From the NCBI GenBank assembly GCA_963757565.1, contig CAVWSB010000011.1:310001-374000 (forward strand): a stretch of 64,000 nucleotides of DNA. Direction: 5' to 3'. Shown here in pieces: positions 57,227 to 64,000 of this stretch. The stretch's first letter is position 1. Each line of letters opens with the position of its first letter. The translations under genes and the position numbers were made by a program. The stretch is from PALSA-894 sp963757565 (GTDB lineage: Bacteria; Pseudomonadota; Alphaproteobacteria; Rhizobiales; Xanthobacteraceae). The notes under the pieces are model-generated. The model had not been told where the DNA came from. It did no database searches and saw only the letters and a program-made list of their open reading frames with translations.

Positions 57227-58249
57227 ATGCGCGCGCTGCTCGCACTCGCATTGCTGATGGTCGCGCCTGCCGCGCGCGCCGAGGAAGACATCGTTCTGCG
57301 CGGCATGGGCTCGTTCCATATCGGCGGGCGCATCGCCGAAGTGAGCGGCAAGCCGGTCACCGAAATTCAGCGCGTGCCAGGCGGTCCGATGTCGAAGCTC
57401 GACCGCAACGGCGAGTTCATGGTCGAGCAGATGTACGTGCAGTATTTCCTGCCGAAGAACCGCAAGGGCAAATACCCACTGTTGATGTGGCATGGCGCGG
57501 GACTAACCGGCGTCACCTATGAGACGACGCCTGACGGCCGCGAAGGTTGGCAGAACATCTTCATCCGCAAAGGCTGGGACACGTACGTGTCCGACGCGGT
57601 GGAGCGTGGCCGTTCAGGCTTTGCAAGCCCTGACGTTTGGGAAAACGACTCGCCGGTGTTCCTGAACTACCAGGATCCCTACGAGCGCTTCCGTATCGGG
57701 CAGGGGCCGGGTTCGTGGAATGCCGATCCCGCCAAGCGCAAGCCGATGCCGGGCACCCAGTTCCCGGTCGAGGCGTACGACAATTACATGAAGCAGTCGG
57801 TCCCGCGCTGGCTCTCGACCGACAAGGCGGTCGTCGCCGCATACGTGGCGCTGGTCGACAAGATTTGTCCGTGCGTGGTGATCACGCATAGCCAAGGCGG
57901 CCACTTTGGCTTCCTTGTCGCCGAGCAGCGGCCCGACAAGATCAAAGCAATGATCGCGGTGGAGTCCGCGAGCGCCGGCATTCTGGCGAACGCCCCCAAG
58001 CTCAAGGATATTCCGGTAATGTTGATGTTCGGCGACTACGTCGATCAGCATCCGCGCTGGGCCGCCTACAAGAAGACCGACAGCGAATACGGTGACGCCA
58101 TCAAGGCGGCGGGCGGCAGCGTCGACCTTGTGATGCTTCCCGATATCGGCATCAAGGGCAATTCGCACATGCTGATGCAAGAGAAGAACAACGCCGAGAT
58201 CGCCGACGTGATCCAGAAATGGCTGGTGAGTAAGGGGCTGGCGGATTGA
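57227..58249 (+). CDS. Exported alpha/beta hydrolase (esterase-like), tandem copy 1
   Basis: 340 residues with a short signal peptide ('MRALLALALLMVAPAARA'). Core: 'YPLLMWHGAGLTGVTYETTP' (oxyanion region), 'GWDTYVSDAVERGRSGF', the nucleophile elbow 'CVVITHSQGGHFGFLVAEQR' (G-H-S-x-G variant T-H-S-Q-G) and a C-terminal 'DIGIKGNSHMLMQEKNNAEI' with the catalytic His. Very similar in layout to the next gene. Substrate unknown. Confidence 0.85.
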   Translation: MRALLALALLMVAPAARAEEDIVLRGMGSFHIGGRIAEVSGKPVTEIQRVPGGPMSKLDRNGEFMVEQMYVQYFLPKNRKGKYPLLMWHGAGLTGVTYETTPDGREGWQNIFIRKGWDTYVSDAVERGRSGFASPDVWENDSPVFLNYQDPYERFRIGQGPGSWNADPAKRKPMPGTQFPVEAYDNYMKQSVPRWLSTDKAVVAAYVALVDKICPCVVITHSQGGHFGFLVAEQRPDKIKAMIAVESASAGILANAPKLKDIPVMLMFGDYVDQHPRWAAYKKTDSEYGDAIKAAGGSVDLVMLPDIGIKGNSHMLMQEKNNAEIADVIQKWLVSKGLAD

Positions 58250-58290
58250 GGGCGACTTGAATCGACAATGACCGACAGGGGCGAAACACA

Positions 58291-59307
58291 ATGCGTATGG
58301 TACTTACACTGATGGCGACGCTCGCAGCCTCGACTGCCTTGGCACAGAATGCCGGCCCGATCCCGTTGCGCGACATGGGCTCGTTCCATGTCGGCGGGCG
58401 CCTGATCGAGGTCACGGGGCAACCGATCAAGGAAGTGCTGTTCTCGGCCGGCGGCGTGCCCGCCAAGATGGATCCCAACGGCACGTACCAGGTCGAGCAG
58501 ATGTACGCGCAATATTTCCTGGTGCAGAACCGCAAGGGTAAATTGCCGCTGCTGATGTGGCATGGCGGCGGGCTCACCGGCGTCACCTACGAGACCAAGC
58601 CAGACGGCCAGCCCGGCTGGCTCAACTATTTCCTGCGTCAGGGCTGGGACACCTACATCTCCGACGCGATGGAGCGCGGCCGCTCCGGCTGGACCGACAA
58701 GTTCAAGGGCGACCCGGTGTTCCTGCCGCTCGGCGATCCGTGGGAGCGTTTTCGCGTGGGACCGATCGGCTCGTGGAATGCCGAGAAGGCCAAGCGCGTC
58801 ACGTATCCGGGCACGCAGTTCGCAACCGAGGCCTACGAACAATTCATGAAGCAGGGCGTGCCGCGCTGGACCACGACCGACGATCAGATCGTCGCCGCCT
58901 ATATCGAACTGGTCGACAAGGTGTGCCCATGCGTGGTGCTGGTGCACTCACAGGCGGGCAACTTCGGCTTCCGCGTGGCCGAGGCGCGGCCCGACAAGGT
59001 GAAGGCGCTGGTGTCGGTCGAACCCTCGGTGCCTGGCACCAGGGACAAGGTCGCGAACCTCAAGGACATTCCGATCGTGGTGATCTATGGCGACAACGCC
59101 AAGGACCATCCGCGCTGGGGCAAGATCCGCCAGAACGTGCACGATTACCTCGGCCTGATCCGCCAGGCCGGCGGCAAGGTCGATACGATCGATCTCCCGG
59201 ACATCGGCATCAAGGGCAACACCCACATGATGATGATGGACAAGAATTCCGATCAGGTCGCCGAGGTGATCCAGAAGTGGCTGGTGGAGAAGGGGCTGGT
59301 GGAATGA
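58291..59307 (+). CDS. Exported alpha/beta hydrolase (esterase-like), tandem copy 2
   Basis: 338 residues; paralogue of the preceding gene, 41 nt downstream. Signal peptide 'MRMVLTLMATLAASTALA', 'LPLLMWHGGGLTGVTYETKP', 'WDTYISDAMERGRSGW', nucleophile 'CVVLVHSQAGNFGFRVAEAR' and His in 'DIGIKGNTHMMMMDKNSDQV'. The copies differ throughout but keep all catalytic motifs, so this is an old duplication with both copies under selection. Confidence 0.85.
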   Translation: MRMVLTLMATLAASTALAQNAGPIPLRDMGSFHVGGRLIEVTGQPIKEVLFSAGGVPAKMDPNGTYQVEQMYAQYFLVQNRKGKLPLLMWHGGGLTGVTYETKPDGQPGWLNYFLRQGWDTYISDAMERGRSGWTDKFKGDPVFLPLGDPWERFRVGPIGSWNAEKAKRVTYPGTQFATEAYEQFMKQGVPRWTTTDDQIVAAYIELVDKVCPCVVLVHSQAGNFGFRVAEARPDKVKALVSVEPSVPGTRDKVANLKDIPIVVIYGDNAKDHPRWGKIRQNVHDYLGLIRQAGGKVDTIDLPDIGIKGNTHMMMMDKNSDQVAEVIQKWLVEKGLVE

Positions 59308-59332
59308 CGCAGCGCAGCAGAACACTAACCTT

Positions 59333-59352
59333 TTCGCTAACATTCTAGCGAA
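59333..59352. promoter_or_regulatory. Inverted repeat upstream of pckA
   Basis: TTCGCTA-ACATTC-TAGCGAA: perfect 7-bp arms, 6-nt spacer, 130 nt before the pckA GTG and 25 nt after the hydrolase stop. It lacks a T run, so an operator is more likely than a terminator. The binding protein is unknown. Confidence 0.45.
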
Positions 59353-59483
59353 CCGCGCCCTTGTTCTACCCAATTGCCTTGGCAGGGATTGGGATGCCCA
59401 GTATAGCTCCCCGCCTTGCGGGCGTTGAGAAAGCGCCCGCACGGAGGAGGCTCGGCGGCGAGCCGGATGCGGCGGAGGTTTGC

Positions 59484-61097
59484 GTGAACGAGACGGGTTT
59501 GCGGAATAGCGCGCATGGCGCGGACAAGTTCGGCCTGAAGGATCTGGCCGGCGTCCACTGGAATCTTCCGCCCGAACAGCTTTATGAATACGCGATCGCC
59601 GCGAAGGAAGGCCACGTGGTCGAGGGCGGCGCGTTCTGCGCCGAGACCGGCATCCACACCGGCCGCTCGCCGAAAGACAAGTTCGTCGTCTGCGACGACT
59701 CCACCGAGAAGACGATCTGGTGGGAGAAGAACGGCAAGCTTTCGCCGCAGCAGTTCGACGTGCTGCTCAACGATTTCCTCGAGCACGCGCGCGGCAAGCA
59801 GCTGTTCGCGCAGGACCTCTATGGCGGCGCCGATCCGAAATATCGCATCAAGGCGCGCGTGTTCACCGAACTCGCGTGGCATTCGATGTTCATCAAGTCG
59901 CTCCTGATCCGGCCCGATCGCAAGGATCTGCCGGGATACACTCCCGATTTCACCATCCTGTGCCTGCCGACCTTCAAGGCCGATCCGAAAAAGCATGGTG
60001 TGCGCAGCGAAACGGTGATCGCGCTCAACCTCACCAAGCGCATGATCCTGATCGGCGGCTCGTTCTATGCCGGCGAGATGAAGAAGTCGGTGTTCACGAC
60101 GCTCAATTACTACCTGCCGGCCGAAAGCGTGATGCCGATGCACTGCTCGGCCAATGTCGGCAAGGACGGCGACGTCGCGTTGTTCTTCGGCCTCTCCGGC
60201 ACCGGAAAGACCACGCTCTCCGCCGATCCGAACCGCACGCTGATCGGCGACGACGAGCACGGCTGGGGCCCGAGCGGCGTCTTCAATTTCGAGGGCGGCT
60301 GCTACGCCAAGACCATCAAGCTCTCGCGCGAGGCCGAGCCCGAGATCTACGACGCGACGCTGCGCTTCGGCTCGGTGCTGGAGAATGTCGGTTTCGATCC
60401 CGACACGCGGCTGGTCGATTTCGACGATCAGTCGAAGACCGAGAATACCCGCTCGGCCTATCCGCTCGAATTCATTCCGAACGCGTCGCGTTCGGGCCGC
60501 GCCGGCATGCCGAAGAATCTCGTGATGCTCACCGCCGATGCCTACGGCGTGATGCCGCCGATCGCGCGGCTGACGCCCGCACAGGCGATGTATCACTTCC
60601 TCTCCGGCTACACCGCCAAGGTCGCCGGGACCGAGAAGGGCCTCGTCGGCGTCGAGCCGGAATTCTCCACCTGCTTCGGCGCGCCGTTCCTGCCGCGCCA
60701 TCCGACCGTTTACGGCAACCTGCTGCGCGAGCTGATCGCCGTGCACAATGTCGATTGCTGGCTGGTCAACACCGGCTGGACCGCCGGCAAGTACGGTGTC
60801 GGCCGACGCATGCCGATCAAGGTGACGCGCACGCTCTTGACCGCAGCACTTGACGGCTCGCTGCGCAACGCCAAGTTCCGCACCGATCCGTATTTCGGTT
60901 TCTCGGTGCCGACCTCGGTGCCGGGCATCGAGCCGCATCTGCTCTATCCGTTCAAGACCTGGCAGAACAAATCCGAGTTCGACGAGACCGCGCGCAAGCT
61001 GGTCGCCATGTTCCAGAAGAACTTCGTGCAGTTCGAGACCCACGTCGATGCCGACGTGCGCGACGCGCAGCCGGAAGTGCGCATCGCGGCGGAGTAA
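59484..61097 (+). CDS. pckA: Phosphoenolpyruvate carboxykinase (ATP)
   Basis: 537 residues; converts oxaloacetate and ATP to phosphoenolpyruvate, the first step of gluconeogenesis. Signatures: 'ETGIHTGRSPKDKFVV', 'MPMHCSANVGKDGDVALFFG', P-loop 'LSGTGKTTLSADPNRTLIGD', 'DDEHGWGPSGVFNFEGGCYA' and 'ENTRSAYPLEFIPNASRSG'. GTG 59484 is chosen because it follows a GGAGG site and gives the normal family length; the open frame upstream to 59361 lacks conservation. Confidence 0.94.
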   Translation: MNETGLRNSAHGADKFGLKDLAGVHWNLPPEQLYEYAIAAKEGHVVEGGAFCAETGIHTGRSPKDKFVVCDDSTEKTIWWEKNGKLSPQQFDVLLNDFLEHARGKQLFAQDLYGGADPKYRIKARVFTELAWHSMFIKSLLIRPDRKDLPGYTPDFTILCLPTFKADPKKHGVRSETVIALNLTKRMILIGGSFYAGEMKKSVFTTLNYYLPAESVMPMHCSANVGKDGDVALFFGLSGTGKTTLSADPNRTLIGDDEHGWGPSGVFNFEGGCYAKTIKLSREAEPEIYDATLRFGSVLENVGFDPDTRLVDFDDQSKTENTRSAYPLEFIPNASRSGRAGMPKNLVMLTADAYGVMPPIARLTPAQAMYHFLSGYTAKVAGTEKGLVGVEPEFSTCFGAPFLPRHPTVYGNLLRELIAVHNVDCWLVNTGWTAGKYGVGRRMPIKVTRTLLTAALDGSLRNAKFRTDPYFGFSVPTSVPGIEPHLLYPFKTWQNKSEFDETARKLVAMFQKNFVQFETHVDADVRDAQPEVRIAAE

Positions 61098-61106
61098 AAC
61101 TCGGTT

Positions 61107-61250
61107 GCCACCCCGGGCGAGCGAAGCGAGACCCGGGACCCGTAACCACGATCATCTCGACTTGAAGCATGGATCCCGGATAGCCGCTGCTCGGCTTCCG
61201 GGATGACAATCCGGTATTGCTGCATCCCCCGCTTTCGCGGGGACGAGCGG
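61107..61250. repeat. Palindromic repeats downstream of pckA
   Basis: First, an inverted pair 'CACCCCGGGCGAGCGAAGCG' / ACCCGGGACCC with 'GGATCCCGGATAGCCGCTGC' / 'CTCGGCTTCCGGGATGAC'. Second, a half unit CCCCCGCTTTCGCGGGGACGAGCGG of the type at 14598 and 47097. Together they fill most of the 200-nt gap 61098-61297. Confidence 0.7.
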
Positions 61251-61297
61251 ACGGACGTGCTGTTAACATTCCGGCAACAGAATTTGGGGAGGGATTG

Positions 61298-62351
61298 ATG
61301 GCGCAGGCGACGAGCGTGGCCGAGGCTGCGAACTATCTTCATGTCCGCAACGACTGGCTCGCAAAACGCAAGGAGCCAATTCTCGAACCCGATCTGCCGA
61401 TCATCGATCCGCATCATCATCTGTGGGATCGCGAGGGCTGGCGCTATCTGCTCGACGACCTGCTCGCCGATACCAACTCCGGCCACAACATCCTCGCCAC
61501 CGTCTTCGTGCAAGCGCGCGCGATGCTGCGCGCCGACGGGCCGGCCGAGATGAAGCCGGTCGGCGAGGTCGAGTTCGTCAACGGCGCCGCCGCCTCGACC
61601 GCGAGCGGCGCGTACGGAAAAATCCGCGCCTGCGCCGGCATTGTCGGGCACGCCGACATGATGCTCGGCAACCGCGTTGAGCCGGTACTTGCGGCGCTCG
61701 ACCGCGCCGGGGGCGGGCGCTTCCGCGGCATCCGTCATATCGTCGCCTATGATGCCGATCCGCAGGTGATGAATCCGGGCAATCCGGCGTGGCCGAAGCA
61801 TGCTCGGCGATGCGAAATTCCGCGACGGCGTGAAGACGCTCGCCCGCATGGGTTTCTCGTTCGACGCCTGGCTCTACTGCCCGCAGATGGATGAACTGAC
61901 CGCGCTCGCCGACGCGATTCCGGAATGCCGGATCGTGCTCAATCATTGCGGCGGTGTGGTCGGCATCAATGCCTACAAGAAGGACGAGGTCTTCCCGGTG
62001 TGGAAGAAATCGCTCGAGGCGCTCGCGAAGCGGCCGAATGTCTATGTAAAGCTTGGCGGGCTCGGCATGCGATTGTGCGGGCACGATTTCGACAAGCTTG
62101 CCGAGCCGCCGTCATCGCAGATGCTGGCCGATGCGTGGAAGCCTTATATCGACACCTGCATCGCGGCGTTCGGCACGAACCGCAGCATGTTCGAGAGCAA
62201 CTTCCCGGTCGACAAGGGCTCTTACAGCTATCCCGTGTTCTGGAACGCCTGCAAAATTCTGGCGAGGGGCGCGAGTGCCGCCGAAAAGGCGGACCTGTTC
62301 TACAGCACGGCCAAGAATTTCTATCGGCTCGATGGCATCGCGGCGCGTTGA
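61298..62351 (+). CDS. Amidohydrolase_2 family metal-dependent hydrolase, one +1 frame change
   Basis: About 350 residues of the PF04909 type (2-pyrone-4,6-dicarboxylate lactonase / decarboxylase-like TIM barrel). 'LPIIDPHHHLWDREGWRYLL' gives the first metal-binding HxH, 'RFRGIRHIVAYDA' follows, then a +1 frame change near 61800. The rest reads 'RIVLNHCGGVVGI', 'YVKLGGLGMRLCGHDF' and 'MFESNFPVDKGSYSYPVFWN' with the C-terminal Asp. Substrate unknown. ATG 61298 follows GGGGAGGGA. Confidence 0.82.
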
Positions 62352-62382
62352 ACGGCCGCAGCCCGCGCCTTACGTTCATCAA

Positions 62383-63375
62383 ATGCAAACACGCACACTC
62401 GGCCGCAACGGCCCCACTGTTTCCGCGCTCGGCCTCGGCTGCATGGGGTTTTCCGGCGGCTATGGGCCGGTGGACGATGCTGAAAGCATCGCGACTGTGC
62501 ACGCCGCGCTCGATGCCGGCGTTAACTATCTGGACACCGGAGATTTCTACGGCTCCGGGCAGAACGAGATGCTGCTCGGCCAGGCGTTGAAGGGCCGGCG
62601 CAACAAGGCATTCATCTCGGTGAAATTCGGCGCGCTGCGCGGACCCGACGGCGCGTTGTTCGGTAACGACGCGCGCCCGGCCGCGGTGAAGAATTTTCTC
62701 GCTTACACGCTCAAGCGCCTCGGCACCGATTACGTCGATCTCTACCAGCCGGCGCGCGTCGATCCCGCAGTGCCGATCGAGGAGACGGTTGGCGCCATCG
62801 CCGAAATGGTGAAAGCGGGTTACGTGCGCCACATCGGCCTGTCTGAGGCGGGCGTCGACACCATCCGCCGGGCGCATAAGGTGCATCCGATCGCCGCTTT
62901 GCAGATCGAATACTCGCTGATGAGCCGCTCGCCCGAACGGAAAATCATCCCGGTGCTGCGCGAACTGGGCATCTCGCTCGTCGCCTACGGCGTGCTGTCG
63001 CGCGGACTGATTTCGGATCATGCGCTCACCGGAAGCCAACCGGGCGAAATCCGCGCCCGCATGCCGCGCTTCCAGGGCGACAATCTGGCGCGCAACCGCG
63101 CGTTGGTGGAGGCGCTCGCGGCGATCGCCAGGGAGAAGAACTGCACCACCGCGCAGCTTGCCATCGCGTGGGTCGCGTCGCGCGGATCGGACGTGATCCC
63201 GCTGATCGGCGCCAAGCGTCCGCCGCAACTGACAAGCGCCGTCGCGGCACTCGGCGTGACGCTGACACCGGACGACTTGAAACGCATCGAGGCCGCGATG
63301 CCGGTCGAGGCGGTCGCGGGCGACCGCTACGCGACAGCCATGATGGCCCATCTCGACGCAGAGCACGCCGGGTAA
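62383..63375 (+). CDS. Aldo/keto reductase, pyridoxal-reductase-like branch
   Basis: 330 residues, NADP-dependent TIM barrel: 'MQTRTLGRNGPTVSALGLGC', 'LDTGDFYGSGQNEMLLGQAL' with the catalytic Asp and Tyr, and 'FISVKFG' with the Lys. The usual catalytic His position reads 'YVDLYQPARVDPAVPIEETV' and lacks His, as in the branch containing yeast pyridoxal reductase. C-terminal NADP site 'VIPLIGAKRPPQLTSAVAAL'. Probably co-transcribed with the amidohydrolase (31 nt gap). Confidence 0.87.
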   Translation: MQTRTLGRNGPTVSALGLGCMGFSGGYGPVDDAESIATVHAALDAGVNYLDTGDFYGSGQNEMLLGQALKGRRNKAFISVKFGALRGPDGALFGNDARPAAVKNFLAYTLKRLGTDYVDLYQPARVDPAVPIEETVGAIAEMVKAGYVRHIGLSEAGVDTIRRAHKVHPIAALQIEYSLMSRSPERKIIPVLRELGISLVAYGVLSRGLISDHALTGSQPGEIRARMPRFQGDNLARNRALVEALAAIAREKNCTTAQLAIAWVASRGSDVIPLIGAKRPPQLTSAVAALGVTLTPDDLKRIEAAMPVEAVAGDRYATAMMAHLDAEHAG

Positions 63376-63390
63376 TACGAAAAGACCTTC

Positions 63391-63473
63391 GTCATGGCCG
63401 GGCTTGTCAGGGCCATCCACGTCTTACATCTGGTGAGAAGGCGTGGATGACCGGCACAAGGCCGGGCATCCGT
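63391..63473. repeat. Dispersed palindromic repeat (MPGLVPGIH type)
   Basis: Third copy of the family at 8557 and 17797: 'GTCATGGCCGGGCTTGTCAG' ... 'CGTGGATGACCGGCACAAGG', between the reductase and the FAD enzyme gene. Confidence 0.75.
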
Positions 63474-63484
63474 GTGGAGAGGTT

Positions 63485-64000
63485 ATGCAGGTTCTCGTTA
63501 TTGGAGCCGGTGTAGTCGGCCTTGCGTGCGCGCGCGCCGCGGCGCTCGCCGGGCATGAGGTGATCGTCGCGGAACAGACTGGCGGCATCGGCAACGGCGT
63601 GTCCTCGCGCAACAGCGAGGTGATCCACGCCGGCATGTATTACCCGACCGGCAGCGTGCGCGCGAAGCACTGCGTACGCGGGCGGCGCATGCTCTATGAC
63701 TTTCTCGGCTCGCACGGCGTGCCGCACAGAAAGGTCGGCAAGCTGATCGTCGCGACCGACGAAAAGCAGACCGCCAAGATCGAAGGCATCGCCAAGCAGG
63801 GCGCGATCAACGGCGTCGAGGGGCTGGAATTTCTCGGCGGCAATGCGGCGCGGGCGATGGAGCCTGCGCTCAATTGTGTCGCCGCGCTGCTCTCCAGCGA
63901 GACCGGCATCATCGACAGCCACGCTTTCATGCTCGCGCTGGAAGGCGATCTGGAGGATCGCGGCGGCATGATCGCGTTCAACACGCCGGTCGAAAGTCTC
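63485..64000 (+). CDS. FAD-dependent oxidoreductase, L-2-hydroxyglutarate dehydrogenase-like (cut by window edge)
   Basis: The first 172 residues of a DAO-family flavoprotein. The dinucleotide-binding motif is 'MQVLVIGAGVVGLACARAAA', followed by 'EQTGGIGNGVSSRNSEVIHA' and 'GMYYPTGSVRAKHCVRGRRM', characteristic of the LhgO/L2HGDH group and its glycerol-3-phosphate dehydrogenase-like relatives. 'ETGIIDSHAFMLALEGDLED' is also typical. The gene runs off the right edge with no stop codon. Confidence 0.88.
   Translation, partial: MQVLVIGAGVVGLACARAAALAGHEVIVAEQTGGIGNGVSSRNSEVIHAGMYYPTGSVRAKHCVRGRRMLYDFLGSHGVPHRKVGKLIVATDEKQTAKIEGIAKQGAINGVEGLEFLGGNAARAMEPALNCVAALLSSETGIIDSHAFMLALEGDLEDRGGMIAFNTPVESL

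Overview
The window looks like chromosomal DNA of a GC-rich alphaproteobacterium of the order Hyphomicrobiales, in the Bradyrhizobium / Rhodopseudomonas / Pseudolabrys neighbourhood. Three things support this: the chvI-chvG-hprK-EIIA-HPr-ahcY gene order near pckA, the dispersed palindromic repeats typical of that lineage, and the gene families present. I see no tRNA, rRNA, CRISPR array, transposase or prophage gene.

Layout. 1-2.9 kb: end of an acyl-CoA synthetase, then a CelD-like acyltransferase and a Wzx-type flippase (surface polysaccharide). 3.1-3.5 kb: a promoter-driven, highly structured RNA element (copy A). 3.6-12 kb: a catabolic unit with a QuiC-type dehydroshikimate dehydratase, a GntR/FCD regulator, a shikimate dehydrogenase and a five-gene branched-chain/aromatic-acid type ABC transporter. 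12-24 kb: a small exported protein, an SDR, a HiPIP, a lambda-crystallin type dehydrogenase, a cytosine-deaminase-like hydrolase with a B12/siderophore-type ABC transporter and two binding proteins, molybdate transporter genes, and a GMC oxidoreductase. 24-32 kb: Yip1, Sel1, PDH-E1-like enzyme, serine hydrolase, MepA, PRC-barrel protein and LepA. 32.5-33 kb: a second copy (B) of the structured RNA, divergent from a MazEF-type toxin-antitoxin pair. 34.4-40.4 kb: an ECF42-type sigma factor with its expected partners (three YCII/DGPF proteins, two VOC/PhnB proteins, DUF1428, GST, SnoaL, SRPBCC), preceded by three matching candidate promoters. 40.4-47 kb: three ArnT/GT39-like membrane glycosyltransferases, a DPM1-GtrA fusion that could make their lipid-linked donor, and a YafJ-type amidotransferase. 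47-54.7 kb: ahcY, uup, HPr, EIIA-Man, short HprK, ChvG and ChvI. 54.8-64 kb: a HugZ-like protein, a Crp/Fnr regulator divergent from a soluble histidine kinase, two tandem esterase-like hydrolases, pckA, an amidohydrolase, an aldo/keto reductase and a truncated FAD oxidoreductase.

A quality warning applies to the whole window. At least 20 frame changes interrupt otherwise intact genes (wzx, quiC, the 3-hydroxyacyl-CoA dehydrogenase, modA, modB, GMC oxidoreductase, lepA, ECF42, two GT39 genes, yafJ, ahcY, uup, chvG, an amidohydrolase). Every one is in the +1 direction, as expected from single inserted bases. This is more likely a consensus sequencing artefact than real decay, so these genes are annotated as single composite CDSs. 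Only the third GT39 gene (45.6-47.1 kb) is broken densely enough to be called a pseudogene here.

The best candidates for something undescribed are the two covarying copies of the structured RNA (3.1-3.5 and 32.5-32.95 kb) and the three-promoter ECF42/YCII regulon.
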